Below are positions 35,784 to 45,165 of a DNA stretch of 64,000 nucleotides, piece after piece (the first letter of the stretch is position 1; each line of letters opens with the position of its first letter). The DNA is from Erythrobacter sp047872805. Lineage in GTDB: Bacteria; Pseudomonadota; Alphaproteobacteria; Sphingomonadales; Sphingomonadaceae. The notes under the pieces are model-generated. The model saw only the letters and a list, made by a program, of their open reading frames with translations. It made no database searches and was not told the origin of the DNA. The position numbers were made by a program, and so were the translations under genes. The stretch lies in contig NZ_JBLQUK010000005.1 of assembly GCF_047872805.1 (NCBI RefSeq), positions 124,001 through 188,000 of the forward strand. Direction: 5' to 3'.

Positions 35784-36526
35784 CAGCGAGTGTCCTCCAT
35801 CCGGCGCGCGCCCGCTTCGGTGCGGTCAACCAAGCCGTCACGGAAATGGACAATCGTCTTGGCAAAGGAAGCCATTTCTTCCTCATGTGTCACCATGATA
35901 ATGGTGATGCCATCATCGTTAAGTTTGCCAAGCAGTTCCATGATCTCGACCGAGCGTTCGCTGTCGAGGTTGCCAGTGGGTTCATCGGCAAGCAGAACGT
36001 TGGGGCCGGAAACCAGCGCCCGGGCAATCGCAACCCTTTGTTGCTGCCCGCCAGAAAGCTCTGATGGTGTGTGCGACGCCCACGGGGCCAGCCCAACCTG
36101 ATCGAGCGCATGCATCGCCGCCTCGCGCCGCAGAGATTTCTTCTCCCCGCGATAGAGCAGCGGCAATTCCACATTCTCCAGCGCCGTGGTGCGCGACAGC
36201 AGATTGAAGCCCTGAAACACAAATCCTAGATAACGACGACGGAGCAGACTGCGCTGGTCGCGGTTCAGCGCCTGGACTTCGACCCCGCGAAACCGGAAGA
36301 TTCCGGCGGTGGGCACATCAAGGCAGCCAAGGATATTCATCGTCGTTGACTTGCCAGAACCAGACGGGCCCATGATCGCCACGAACTGTCCGCGTTCAAT
36401 CGTCATATCGACACCTTTCAGCGCCTGAAACGCCGCTGGGCCGGTGCCAAAGACCTTGGTGATCCCTTCAAGCTCGATTAGCGGTCTTTCGCTTTGGGCC
36501 TGATCGCTCCGGGAGTGGTCGTTCAT
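35783..36526 (-). CDS. MacB/LolD-type ABC transporter ATPase
   Basis: This 247-residue ATPase has Walker A GPSGSGKSTTMNILG, signature LSGGQQQRVAIARAL, Walker B VLLADEPTGNLD and an H-loop at MVTHEEEM. A 20-residue polar extension precedes the domain. It overlaps the adaptor gene by four bases (ATGA) upstream and the permease gene by one base downstream, so all three are coupled. It should hydrolyse ATP on the cytoplasmic face to move the FtsX-like permease. The specific substrate is not indicated. Confidence 0.93.
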   Translation of the reverse strand: MNDHSRSDQAQSERPLIELEGITKVFGTGPAAFQALKGVDMTIERGQFVAIMGPSGSGKSTTMNILGCLDVPTAGIFRFRGVEVQALNRDQRSLLRRRYLGFVFQGFNLLSRTTALENVELPLLYRGEKKSLRREAAMHALDQVGLAPWASHTPSELSGGQQQRVAIARALVSGPNVLLADEPTGNLDSERSVEIMELLGKLNDDGITIIMVTHEEEMASFAKTIVHFRDGLVDRTEAGARRMEDTR

Positions 36527-37839
36527 CCGCCTTGCGCCTCAACCCCGGTAACGACCTTCATGCCCGCTTCCAGCTCGTCCGACTGAACTGCAGTGCGCCG
36601 CCCGTCGCTTTGACCGGTGACCACATTGATCGCGCGCAGCGTTCCGTCTGATTGAAGCACCTGTACCTGCTGACGGGACCCCGCGCCAATGCCTGCTTCC
36701 TGGGCCTGTTCTTCCAGCCCGACGCTGACCGATAGCACACCCCCTTCGCTTTCCTCTTGCTGGTCCACGCGAAAACGCAAGGCGGCATTGGGGACCAGCA
36801 AGACCTTGCCGGTGGATTGGGTGGCAATGGTTGCGGTGGCGGTCATTCCTGGGCGCAGCAGGCCTTTGGCGTTTTGCACGGCCAGACGCGCCTCATAGCT
36901 CACCACAGACCCACCTGCAGCTGCCGCAGCGGCAGAGCCTGTCTGGCTTTCAACTGTATTGCCAGAGGCGAGATCAACCCGCTGAACTTTCGCGGGAAAG
37001 CGGCGTCCGGGATAGGCGTCGACGGTGAATGTTGCGTCTTGCCCGGCCTCGACTTGTCCGACGTCGGCCTCATCAATCGACACCCTGAGCTGCATTTCGG
37101 CCAAGTCTTCGGCAATCACGAACAAGGTGACAGTGTTGAAGCTGGCGACAACCGTCTGTCCCGGCTCGATTTGCCGGGCCAGCACGACCCCGGTGACCGG
37201 TGCCCGGATGACGGCGCGGCTGCGGGTGGTCGAATTCGCCCGCAAGGTCGCCTGTGCGGCCTCGATATTCGCGCGGGCGGCAGCCACCGCTGCCCGGTCC
37301 CGCGCCACCGCTGCTTCGGCCTGTTCAAGCTCAATTTGTGAAGGCACTCGGCCGCCGGAAAGCTCACGCACTTCTCTCAGCCGTGCAAGCTGCGCAGTAT
37401 CGACGTCGAGCGTCGCCTGTGACTGCAAGAGGCTGGCGCGGGCCGCGTTGAGATTAGCCTGCGACTGCGCAATCTGCTGATCGATGATTTCGGTGTTGAT
37501 GATCGCAATCACCTGCCCGCGCGTCACCCGGTCGTTGACATCCACCAACACCTGTTCGACCGGTCCGTTGACTTCGGAACCAACGGTGACTTGATTGGTC
37601 GGGCGCAGATTGCCGGTTGCCGTTACGGTAAGTTCGAGCGCCCCCTCCGCGACATCCTGCGTGATATAGGTGCGATCCTCGTTCCCCGACGAACACATCG
37701 CAACAGCGAGAACCAACGCAAGGATAATCAACCCGGGCAACCAGAATTTCATCCATCGACGCCAGCGCGGCTGGGGTTTCTCTCCCAGAAATTCCTCAAC
37801 CTCTGCGGCTGGGGCAGAAATGTCAGGTGCGGTGTTCAT
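36523..37839 (-). CDS. MacA-type membrane-fusion adaptor
   Basis: This 438-residue adaptor has one membrane helix (about 31-50, LPGLIILALVLAVAMC), a first lipoyl half (NQVTVGSEVNGPVEQVLVDV), a coiled-coil hairpin (about 120-205), a second lipoyl half (VIRAPVTGVVLARQIEPGQT) and C-terminal beta domains ending GMKVVTGVEAQGG. These are the standard MacA/HlyD-family parts. It would bridge the MacB-like inner-membrane unit to the TolC-like channel. Four-base ATGA overlaps join it to both neighbours. Several Gly/Ala-rich residues (SAAAAAAGGS) form a flexible loop in the beta-barrel domain, an unusual insertion. Confidence 0.92.
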   Translation of the reverse strand: MNTAPDISAPAAEVEEFLGEKPQPRWRRWMKFWLPGLIILALVLAVAMCSSGNEDRTYITQDVAEGALELTVTATGNLRPTNQVTVGSEVNGPVEQVLVDVNDRVTRGQVIAIINTEIIDQQIAQSQANLNAARASLLQSQATLDVDTAQLARLREVRELSGGRVPSQIELEQAEAAVARDRAAVAAARANIEAAQATLRANSTTRSRAVIRAPVTGVVLARQIEPGQTVVASFNTVTLFVIAEDLAEMQLRVSIDEADVGQVEAGQDATFTVDAYPGRRFPAKVQRVDLASGNTVESQTGSAAAAAAGGSVVSYEARLAVQNAKGLLRPGMTATATIATQSTGKVLLVPNAALRFRVDQQEESEGGVLSVSVGLEEQAQEAGIGAGSRQQVQVLQSDGTLRAINVVTGQSDGRRTAVQSDELEAGMKVVTGVEAQGG

Positions 37840-39377
37840 TGCCCATTGTTTCCTGTTTCATTCGCAGAGCTTATTGGCGCGGCGATTTCGGGACCAGCGC
37901 CTGCTGTTGCCTGCCAGCCTCCGCCCATTGCCCGAGCAAGCCTGACATATGCCGAGGCGCGCGCCGCTTCGGCCGTCACCTGTGCAGTGCGTGCGCTCAG
38001 CAATTGGTTTTCCACGCTCAGCAAGACCTGGAAATCAATCAAGCCAGCCTGATACTGGCTGCGCGCAAGAATGGCTGCGCCGCGCGCGCCGTCACTTGCC
38101 TCGATCAAGGCGGCAACCCGGCGTCCACTCGCGGCGAGATCGACGGAAGCGGTTTCAACATCTTCTAGCGCTATCAGGATTGACTGCCGCCATGCCGCCA
38201 GCGACCCGTCTGCAATCGCCTCTGACGCGTCAATTTGTGCGCGGGTGCGGCCTCCATCGAACAGCAGTTGAGACACGCTGGCCAGCACATTGCCGGTAAC
38301 AATATCCAACAAATCATCCACACTAAATGCGCTGCTGCCAATCGACCCGCTCAGCCGAACCAACGGGTAAAGTTGCGCGCGCGCGACACCGGCCCTTTCA
38401 AGATCCGCCGCAAGCTGCGCCTCGGCTGCGGCGACATCGGGCCGCATTCGCAGTGTTTCTGCTGGCACCCCAAGCGCGATGGCTTGTGGAGGTGCTGGGA
38501 CTGCGCGAGGGTCGGCGATCAACGTGCGATAGACCGCCCCCGGCGGCTCTCCGATCAAGGTCGAAATGGCGTTTGCCGTGGCCACCAGATCGCTTTCCAG
38601 TTGAGGGATTGATGCTGCCGTTTGCGCCCGCTGGGTTCGCGCTTGTTCGACATCAAGGCTGGAGACGAGGCCTGCCTGCGCGCGCCACTGCGCGATCAGG
38701 AGATTGTCATCTTGATTCGCCAGCGAGGCTCTCGCAATATCAAGCTGCGCAGCGATCGAACGCGCGGTGATCGTTTGCACCGCCACATTGGCTGCGATCA
38801 CCCGCTCAACATCGGCAGCGGTGTAACCCGCCGCCACGAGATCCGCGCGCGAGGCGGCGATTGATCCACTGATCCGCCCGAACAGATCGGTTTCCCACGC
38901 CACATCGCCGGAGACAGAGAACTGGAATTCATCCGCCGAAAAATCGCCAAAATCGCGGCCAATGCCTGCGCCTGCGGTGGCATTAGGAAGGCGCGCAGCG
39001 CGGGCCTCTCGAAGACCCGCTTCGGCAATCCGCAGACGTGCAATCGCCTGAGCAATATCGAAATTGTTAGCCTTCGCGCGCGCCACGAAATCGTCAATCA
39101 ACGGATCGCCCAGTGACGACCAATATGCGCCCAGATCAACAGCCGCAACCTCGCCCGGCGGAATTGACCAGCGTTCGGGAACAGGCAGCGCTTGTTCGAG
39201 CGAAGGCACATCGACCCTTGGCAAGGCGCAGCCTTGAATAAGAAGAAGCAGCACCAGCAATGCGGCAGCCTTAGCAGGAATGCCCGTCTGGCCGCGGCAA
39301 ACTGTGCCATTGTACATCCGCGAGCGACCCCCAAGCTGCTGAATCATTTCTCTTTGAGCCATGAAAATGGCAGGCAT
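37836..39377 (-). CDS. TolC/NodT-family outer-membrane efflux lipoprotein
   Basis: The open frame encodes 513 residues with a lipobox LIQGC (Cys50), followed by LPRVDVPS, typical of NodT-type outer-membrane factors. The body shows the duplicated TolC pattern of long helices (QAIARLRIAEAGLREARAAR; LFDGGRTRAQID) and strands. The exact start is open: the ATG at 39377 lacks a clear ribosome site, and an ATG at residue 21 with a GGGGG tract upstream would give a more normal lipoprotein signal length. It is the first gene of the efflux operon and overlaps the adaptor by four bases. It might also serve the type I nuclease exporter, which lacks its own channel gene here. Confidence 0.9.
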   Translation of the reverse strand: MPAIFMAQREMIQQLGGRSRMYNGTVCRGQTGIPAKAAALLVLLLLIQGCALPRVDVPSLEQALPVPERWSIPPGEVAAVDLGAYWSSLGDPLIDDFVARAKANNFDIAQAIARLRIAEAGLREARAARLPNATAGAGIGRDFGDFSADEFQFSVSGDVAWETDLFGRISGSIAASRADLVAAGYTAADVERVIAANVAVQTITARSIAAQLDIARASLANQDDNLLIAQWRAQAGLVSSLDVEQARTQRAQTAASIPQLESDLVATANAISTLIGEPPGAVYRTLIADPRAVPAPPQAIALGVPAETLRMRPDVAAAEAQLAADLERAGVARAQLYPLVRLSGSIGSSAFSVDDLLDIVTGNVLASVSQLLFDGGRTRAQIDASEAIADGSLAAWRQSILIALEDVETASVDLAASGRRVAALIEASDGARGAAILARSQYQAGLIDFQVLLSVENQLLSARTAQVTAEAARASAYVRLARAMGGGWQATAGAGPEIAAPISSANETGNNGQ

Positions 39378-39457
39378 TAACCGTTATACAACCCCGCTAT
39401 TCTCAGGATCAACATTCGTCGTCGGATCCTATGCCACCTTTGACGATTGCTGTGTCA

Positions 39458-39475
39458 GCAAAAACGGGCTGCCCG
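39458..39475 (-). terminator. Possible weak terminator after the cytochrome bd operon
   Basis: On the minus strand CGGG-CAG-CCCG is followed by TTTTTG. The four-base stem is short, so this is only a candidate end for the DUF2474 transcript before the efflux operon. Confidence 0.3.
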
Positions 39476-39484
39476 CCAAACGCG

Positions 39485-39613
39485 TCACGCCTTCAGCCAG
39501 AACCGGATGACCATTGCCACGATGCCAAGCAGCGTAACGCTCGCCAGCCAAATGCCCGCCATCCATGCGAGCCGTTTCCATAGCGGCGATTGATCGGCTG
39601 GCTGGTCGGGCAT
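39485..39613 (-). CDS. DUF2474 small subunit of the bd-type oxidase (42 aa)
   Basis: A 42-codon frame starts with an ATG that shares one base with the stop of the oxidase subunit II gene (TGATG) and ends in TGA at 39485. The product begins MPDQPADQSPLWKRLAWM and has a single membrane helix (IWLASVTLLGIVAMVIRF) ending WLKA. Length, the WKRL motif before the helix and position after CydB match the DUF2474 family, small proteins analogous to CydX that stabilise cytochrome bd or CIO oxidases. It is short enough to be skipped by most gene callers. Co-translation with subunit II is strongly suggested by the overlap. Confidence 0.88.
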   Translation of the reverse strand: MPDQPADQSPLWKRLAWMAGIWLASVTLLGIVAMVIRFWLKA

Positions 39614-40611
39614 CAGTGATAGCCCTCTTCACCGACCTTGCCGCGAAACACCCAATATGCCCATGCGGTATATCCGATAATGAGCGGCATGGTAATCGCC
39701 ACCCCGACCAGCATGAAGATCTGGCTTTTTTCAGGCGCTGCTGCATCCCAGATGGTGATGCCGGGCGGGACGACATAGGGCCACATCGTCACCCCAAGTC
39801 CAGCCATGCCAAACAGGAATAGCGCCACCGCCAACCAGAACGGCGCGCTGTTCCCGGCCCGCCTGATGGCAAAAATCAGGCCCAACGCGATCCCGCCAGT
39901 GAGAACCGGTACGGGCGCAGCATAAAATATCTCCGGCGCGGTCAGCCAGCGAGCGGCATAATCCGCGTTCAGAAAGATGTTGTAGAGACTGACCGCACCC
40001 ATCAGCATGATGGTTGCAATGGCCGCACGCAGCGCCAGCCATCGCACGTGATCTTGCACCCCGCCGTCAAGTTTCCAGATCAGCCAAGTGCTCCCCAGCA
40101 GCGCATAGCCCGCGACCGTGCCCAGCCCGGTGAGCAAGGTGTAAGGCGTCAACCAATCCCACCAGCTGCCGCTATAGGCGCGGCCGGTGACTTCGATCCC
40201 TTGCAGCAGTGCGCCTAGGATCATCCCTTGGCTCAGCGCAGCAATCAGCGACCCGGCGAAAAACGCCGTGTCCCAGAACCGCCGATGCCCCGGATCGCGC
40301 CAACGATATTCAAACGCGACCCCGCGAAACACCAGGCCAAGCAGCATGGCAATCATCAGCGGATAGGTCGCAGGCAGGATCACGGCATAGGCCAAGGGAA
40401 ACGCTGCAAACAATCCGCCCCCGCCGAGCACCAGCCATGTCTCATTGCCGTCCCATACGGGTGCGATAGAATTCATTGCGCGGTTGCGGCCTTGTCCCAC
40501 TTGCAGGGTCGGAAACAAGATGCCGATGCCAAGGTCAAATCCGTCCATGACAACATAGGCAAAGACCGCGAAGGCAATGATGAATGCCCAGATGACTGTC
40601 AGGTCCATCAA
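39613..40611 (-). CDS. cioB: Cyanide-insensitive (bd-type) quinol oxidase subunit II
   Basis: This 332-residue polytopic membrane protein starts MMDLTVIWAFIIAFAVFAYV and continues VMDGFDLGIGILFP, the hallmark start of CydB/CioB. It has about eight or nine helices with the conserved phrase GNETWLVLGGGGLFAAFP. It binds no heme itself but is needed to assemble subunit I. Its ATG overlaps the subunit I stop by four bases. The enzyme reduces O2 to water with quinol and is little inhibited by cyanide or sulfide, which fits its place beside sulfide-detoxification genes. Confidence 0.95.
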   Translation of the reverse strand: MMDLTVIWAFIIAFAVFAYVVMDGFDLGIGILFPTLQVGQGRNRAMNSIAPVWDGNETWLVLGGGGLFAAFPLAYAVILPATYPLMIAMLLGLVFRGVAFEYRWRDPGHRRFWDTAFFAGSLIAALSQGMILGALLQGIEVTGRAYSGSWWDWLTPYTLLTGLGTVAGYALLGSTWLIWKLDGGVQDHVRWLALRAAIATIMLMGAVSLYNIFLNADYAARWLTAPEIFYAAPVPVLTGGIALGLIFAIRRAGNSAPFWLAVALFLFGMAGLGVTMWPYVVPPGITIWDAAAPEKSQIFMLVGVAITMPLIIGYTAWAYWVFRGKVGEEGYH

Positions 40612-42050
40612 CTCTCCTCCTCAGCGTCGGCAAATCCGCCTTCAGCGCCCAGGTTCTGGGCTGGACCCGGAGTGATTCCCGCGCTTCGGATCGGGCCGGT
40701 TTCGTCGTGCTGCGCGCCAATATCTGCGGTTTGAGGGGGCTTGGTCATCAACCTCAGGATATACCACACCCCGACCCCGAACACGGTGAAATAGACCAAT
40801 ATAAAAGCCAGTAATGACACTGCGACCGCTGGCGCATCGAGCGGGCTGGCCGCATCGGCGGTGCGCAGCAGGCCATATATGACATATGGCTGGCGTCCGA
40901 CTTCGGTGGTGATCCATCCGGCCAGCACTGCGGCAAATCCGCTTGGGGCCATGACGAGCGCCGCGCGGTGGAGCCACGGAGCATCGTAAAGCCGCCCGCG
41001 TATCCGCGCGTAAAGGCTCCATAACCCGATGCCGAGCATGGCAAAACCAATCCCAACCATGATCCGGAACGACCAGAACACCATGCCAACCGGCGGCTCT
41101 TTATCGTCAGGGATTGTGTCCAGCCCCGCCAGCGGCGCCTCCAGATCATGTTTCAGGATCAGCGAGGAGAGCTGCGGTATCTCGATCGCATAGCGCACGG
41201 TCTTGCTCTCACTGTCTGGAATACCGAACAGGATCAGCGGCGCGCCATCAGGGTGACTGTCATAGTGCCCCTCCATCGCCATGACTTTGGCGGGTTGATG
41301 CTCCAAGGTGTTGAGCCCGTGCAAGTCGCCTGCAAATATCTGCAAAGGTGTGACCAGCGCCGCCATCCACATGGCCATTGAAAACATCGTGCGCGCATGT
41401 TGGTTGCTGCGATCTTTGAGCAAGTGCCATGCGCCAACCCCGCCAACCACAAATGCGGTGGTGAGATAGGCCGCCATCACCGTATGCACCAAACGGTAGG
41501 GAAAGCTGGGGTTGAACACGATATCCCACCAGCTGTCACCGGGCAGGAATTGCCCGTTCTCACCCATCACATGCCCCACCGGGGTTTGCATCCAGCTGTT
41601 GACTGACAATATCCAAAATGCGGAAACAAACGTGCCGAGCGCCACCATCAATGTGGCGGTAAAGTGCAGTTTCTTGCCGACCTTGCTCATACCGAACAGC
41701 ATGACGCCAAGGAAACCGGCCTCAAGGAAGAAAGCAGTCAGCACTTCATACGCCATCAGCGGACCAATCACCGGCCCCGCGACATCAGAGAACACCGACC
41801 AATTGGTGCCGAACTGGTAACTCATCACGATGCCCGACACGACGCCCATGGCAAAGGCGATGGCGAAAATCTTGATCCAGTATTTGAACAGGTCGAGATA
41901 GACCTGTTTCCCCGTCTTGAGCCACAAACCTTCGAGCACGGCGAGATAACTGGCCAGCCCGATTGAGAACGCCGGAAAGAAAAAATGGAAGCTGACCGTG
42001 AAGGCGAACTGGATGCGAGCCAGCAGCAGAGCGTCAAATTGATCGAACAT
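40608..42050 (-). CDS. cioA: Cyanide-insensitive (bd-type) quinol oxidase subunit I
   Basis: This 480-residue membrane protein has the CydA heme ligands: His in SFHFFFPAFSIG near residue 22, His in GVGAWHLLKD near 190, and Met in FRIMVGIGFAM near 330. The quinol-site motif GRQPYVIYGLLRTADA is of the CIO form, and the Q-loop is short, as in cyanide-insensitive oxidases. A strong AAGGAGCCGAG ribosome site precedes the ATG at 42050. It heads an operon with subunit II and the DUF2474 protein. Expression may depend on palindromes 40-65 bases upstream. Confidence 0.95.
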   Translation of the reverse strand: MFDQFDALLLARIQFAFTVSFHFFFPAFSIGLASYLAVLEGLWLKTGKQVYLDLFKYWIKIFAIAFAMGVVSGIVMSYQFGTNWSVFSDVAGPVIGPLMAYEVLTAFFLEAGFLGVMLFGMSKVGKKLHFTATLMVALGTFVSAFWILSVNSWMQTPVGHVMGENGQFLPGDSWWDIVFNPSFPYRLVHTVMAAYLTTAFVVGGVGAWHLLKDRSNQHARTMFSMAMWMAALVTPLQIFAGDLHGLNTLEHQPAKVMAMEGHYDSHPDGAPLILFGIPDSESKTVRYAIEIPQLSSLILKHDLEAPLAGLDTIPDDKEPPVGMVFWSFRIMVGIGFAMLGIGLWSLYARIRGRLYDAPWLHRAALVMAPSGFAAVLAGWITTEVGRQPYVIYGLLRTADAASPLDAPAVAVSLLAFILVYFTVFGVGVWYILRLMTKPPQTADIGAQHDETGPIRSAGITPGPAQNLGAEGGFADAEEES

Positions 42051-42086
42051 CTCGGCTCCTTAACACTGCGACCAGTTCACGGGACA

Positions 42087-42114
42087 TGCAAATATTGCAA
42101 CACATATGCGCATA
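42087..42114 (-). promoter_or_regulatory. Two palindromes upstream of the bd oxidase operon
   Basis: TGCAA-ATA-TTGCA at 42087-42099 and the perfect ten-base palindrome TATGCGCATA at 42105-42114 lie 37-64 bases before the oxidase start, in the only spacer between it and the SulP gene. They are candidate operator sites; neither matches a consensus I can name. Confidence 0.35.
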
Positions 42115-42119
42115 GACCT

Positions 42120-43877
42120 TCAGATCAACCCGCGCGCCAGATATTGATCGGCGGGCGGGGGCGGCTCGCCCGTGTCATTTAGCAGTTCGGCAAAGGCGCG
42201 GTCCTGTGACAGGAACACTTTGCCGTTCAGCTCCTCGGCAAAATGAGTGCGATTGAGCCGGTCCATGACCGGGCCTTTGACCTCCGATAGATGCAACCCG
42301 ATCCCGCCATCGCCCAAACGGTGATTGATGGCCTCAAGACTTTCCAGACCCGAGGCATCGATTGCGTTCACCGCGCTGCACATCAGGATGACGTGCCGCA
42401 CCTCTGGCCTGGCTGCGACCTGTTCCAGCACATATTCCTCCAGCCAACGCGCATTGAGATAGGTCAGCGATTCGTCGATGCGGATCGAGACGACATGCGG
42501 AACGGTAAAGACCTTGTGCCGGTCGATATTGCGGAAATGCTCTGTTTCGGGCACCCGCCCAACGATTGCGGCATGTGGGCGGCTGGCCCGCCACAGATAG
42601 AGCAACAATCCGGCGCTGATCCCGGCGATCACGCCCAGTTCCACACCTGCAATCAACGTCGCCATAATGGTGACAAGATGCGCGGCAAAATCGGCTTTTG
42701 AATAACGCCACAGCCGGCCCGGCGTTTTCAGATCAACCAGGCTCAGCACTGCAACAATTATGGTCGCCGCGAGCGTTGCAATCGGCAGGCTGAACAGCAG
42801 TGGGGTGAGAAACAATGAAGCCAGCGCTATCCCGCCCGCAGTGAACGCTCCGGCGGCGGGGGTCTGCGCCCCTGCATCGAAATTCACCGCAGAACGCGCG
42901 AAACCCCCGGTTACCGGATAACCCCCGGAAAGCGCGGCGGCGATGTTGGATGCGCCCAGCCCGATCAGCTCCTGATCCGGAGAAATTCGCTGGCGACGCT
43001 TGGCGGCCAGCGTCTGCGCCACCGATACGCTTTCAACATAGCCAATGATGGAAATGAGCAACGCGGGAACCCACAGCTTCTCGATCAGCGCAAGATCGGT
43101 CGATGGCATGGCAAAGGGCGGCAAACCTTGAGGTATCGCACCGACCACCCGCACCCCTTTGTCGCCAAGATCAAAAGCAATCACCACCGCTATAGTCAAA
43201 GCAACCGCCGCGACGGGTCCGGCCTTTGCGAGCATGTCCGCAGCACGGCCGGGCAGGCCCAGACGCTGCAATGCGGGTTTGCCCCCTTTGCGCACCCAGA
43301 ACAGAAACAACATCGCCGGAGTGCCTATCGCCATCGTCCAAGGGTTTGCCTCAAAGACTGCGATGGCCAGCGAGCCGAGCATTTCCGGCCAATTGTCGCC
43401 GCCTGCGTCAATCCCCAGGATATGCTTGATTTGGCTGGTGGCGATCAAAATTCCTGAGGCGGTTATAAACCCGCTGATAACCGGGTGCGACAGCAGGTTA
43501 GCGAGAAACCCGGCGCGAAGCAGCCCAAGCACCGCAAGCATGATCCCCGACAAAAACGCCAGCGTAATCGCCGCTTCGAGATAGGCGGCGCTCCCTTGAC
43601 CTGCGACCGCCCCAGCGGCTGAAGCAGTCATCAAAGATACCACTGCAACCGGTCCGACAGCCAAGGTCCGGCTCGTCCCGAAAATTGCGTAAAGCACAAG
43701 CGGCAAGATCGAGGCATAGAGACCAACCACCGGCGGAAGGCCCGCGAGCAAAGCGTAGGCAAGGCTTTGCGGGATCAGCATGATGGTGACAATAATCGCC
43801 GCCATCAGATCGCTGGTCAGCACTGACCGATCATAGGTCCGACCCCATTCGAGGACAGGAAAATAGCGCGATAGCAT
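42120..43877 (-). CDS. SulP-family anion permease with STAS domain
   Basis: This 585-residue protein has the SulP N-terminus (LTSDLMAAIIVTIMLIPQSL, then AYALLAGLPPVVGLYAS), about 11-12 helices, and a C-terminal cytoplasmic STAS domain (about 445-565) with ILMCSAVNAIDASGLESLEA. SulP proteins carry sulfate, bicarbonate or other anions. It starts 24 bases after the sulfide:quinone oxidoreductase stop in a run of sulfur genes, so export of sulfate or sulfite, end products of sulfide oxidation, is a reasonable guess. The sequence does not fix the ion or the direction. Confidence 0.9.
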   Translation of the reverse strand: MLSRYFPVLEWGRTYDRSVLTSDLMAAIIVTIMLIPQSLAYALLAGLPPVVGLYASILPLVLYAIFGTSRTLAVGPVAVVSLMTASAAGAVAGQGSAAYLEAAITLAFLSGIMLAVLGLLRAGFLANLLSHPVISGFITASGILIATSQIKHILGIDAGGDNWPEMLGSLAIAVFEANPWTMAIGTPAMLFLFWVRKGGKPALQRLGLPGRAADMLAKAGPVAAVALTIAVVIAFDLGDKGVRVVGAIPQGLPPFAMPSTDLALIEKLWVPALLISIIGYVESVSVAQTLAAKRRQRISPDQELIGLGASNIAAALSGGYPVTGGFARSAVNFDAGAQTPAAGAFTAGGIALASLFLTPLLFSLPIATLAATIIVAVLSLVDLKTPGRLWRYSKADFAAHLVTIMATLIAGVELGVIAGISAGLLLYLWRASRPHAAIVGRVPETEHFRNIDRHKVFTVPHVVSIRIDESLTYLNARWLEEYVLEQVAARPEVRHVILMCSAVNAIDASGLESLEAINHRLGDGGIGLHLSEVKGPVMDRLNRTHFAEELNGKVFLSQDRAFAELLNDTGEPPPPADQYLARGLI

Positions 43878-43901
43878 TTGCCAATTGCCCTTTCGCCCGC
43901 G

Positions 43902-45125
43902 CTATTGCGCGACCATATTGCCGGGCGCAGCAAGCCATTCGCGGCCCTTGAGCATTCCGTTCCAGTAAATCCACGGTAGCGCGTCGGCCTTGAGCATCCA
44001 TGACAGGCGTTGAGGCCGGGTGCCGTCGATAATCCAGTCCGGAAAGCTCGGCATCAGCTTTCCGCCATAGCCAAATTCGGCCAGCACAATCTTGCCGCGC
44101 TCCACCGTGAGCGGGCAGGAACCATAGCCGTCATAGCCTGCTCTCGGCCCATGCCCGGCAAGCTGCTGCAACAGATTGACCGCCACCACGGGGGCCTGTT
44201 TGCGCGCGGCGGCCATGGTTTTGGCATTGGGCATCGAACCAGCATCGCCAAGGCCAAAGACATTGGGATAGCGTACGTGCTGTAACGTGTGCGGATCGAC
44301 ATCGGTAAAGCCGCTCTCCGCCGCCAGCGGGCTGTCTGCGAGAAATTGCGGGGCGACCTGCGGCGGCACGACATGCAGCATGTCGAAATCGCGCGTCACC
44401 TCGCCTTCACTGGTCGCAAACGTCGCCTGCCGGGCCGCTCCATCAACCGCGATCAGATTGCTGCCAAATTGCGTGTCGATGGCGTATTTATCAATATATT
44501 CCGATAGCGCAGGGACATAATCCGCGACCCCAAACAATACCCCGCCGGCGTTATGAAATTCGACTTCAATCTGGCCAAGGACATCGCTGCGAAGCCAATG
44601 ATCACACGACAGATACATCGCCTTTTGCGGCGCACCGGCGCATTTGATCGGCATCGGCGGCTGGGTGAATATTGCGCGCCCGCGCTTTGTCTGTTGGACC
44701 AGTTCCCAGGTGTAAGGCGCCAGATCATAACGATAATTAGAGGTCACGCCGTGCTGCCCTAGCGTCCCTTCAAGCCCCGTGATTTGCTCCCAAGCCAGCC
44801 GAATGCCCGGCGCTACCACCAACGCTTCATAACGCACCTCCGTGCCATCGGTGAGTGTGACCTGATTATCATCGGGCTGAAAACTGGCCGCCGCCTGTTT
44901 GATCCACGTGACCCCCTTGGGCATGACGCTGGCTTCGCTCCGCACGGTCACCTTGGCATCAAAGACCCCGCCGCCGACCATGGTCCAGCCCGGCTGATAG
45001 GCGTGCGTTTCGGCTGGATCGATCACCGCAATATCGAGGTCTGGTCGGCGCTTTAGCAGCGATGCGGCAGACGCTATTCCCGCGGACCCACCCCCGACGA
45101 CTACGACTGTATGCAGTAAGGTCAT
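43902..45125 (-). CDS. sqr: Sulfide:quinone oxidoreductase
   Basis: This 407-residue flavoprotein begins with a dinucleotide fold (VVVVGGGSAGIASAASLLKR). Two cysteines lie in the active-site stretch IKCAGAPQKAMYLSCDHWL, and a third is in GSCPLTVERG. The phrase HAYQPGWTMVGGG is typical of the SQR family close to mitochondrial SQOR. The C-terminus is amphipathic and suits membrane-surface attachment. It oxidises H2S to persulfide or polysulfide and reduces quinone, which the adjacent bd oxidase could re-oxidise. A GGAG site lies eight bases before the ATG. Confidence 0.9.
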   Translation of the reverse strand: MTLLHTVVVVGGGSAGIASAASLLKRRPDLDIAVIDPAETHAYQPGWTMVGGGVFDAKVTVRSEASVMPKGVTWIKQAAASFQPDDNQVTLTDGTEVRYEALVVAPGIRLAWEQITGLEGTLGQHGVTSNYRYDLAPYTWELVQQTKRGRAIFTQPPMPIKCAGAPQKAMYLSCDHWLRSDVLGQIEVEFHNAGGVLFGVADYVPALSEYIDKYAIDTQFGSNLIAVDGAARQATFATSEGEVTRDFDMLHVVPPQVAPQFLADSPLAAESGFTDVDPHTLQHVRYPNVFGLGDAGSMPNAKTMAAARKQAPVVAVNLLQQLAGHGPRAGYDGYGSCPLTVERGKIVLAEFGYGGKLMPSFPDWIIDGTRPQRLSWMLKADALPWIYWNGMLKGREWLAAPGNMVAQ

Positions 45126-45165
45126 GCATTTGCTCCGGAATTGGGCGCTGTTGGGCAGAGGTTCA

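Noticed and set aside
39429..39776. A 115-codon minus frame spanning the end of the CIO subunit II gene
   Set aside because: It overlaps subunit II coding sequence in another frame; the DUF2474 frame at 39485-39613 explains the bases better.
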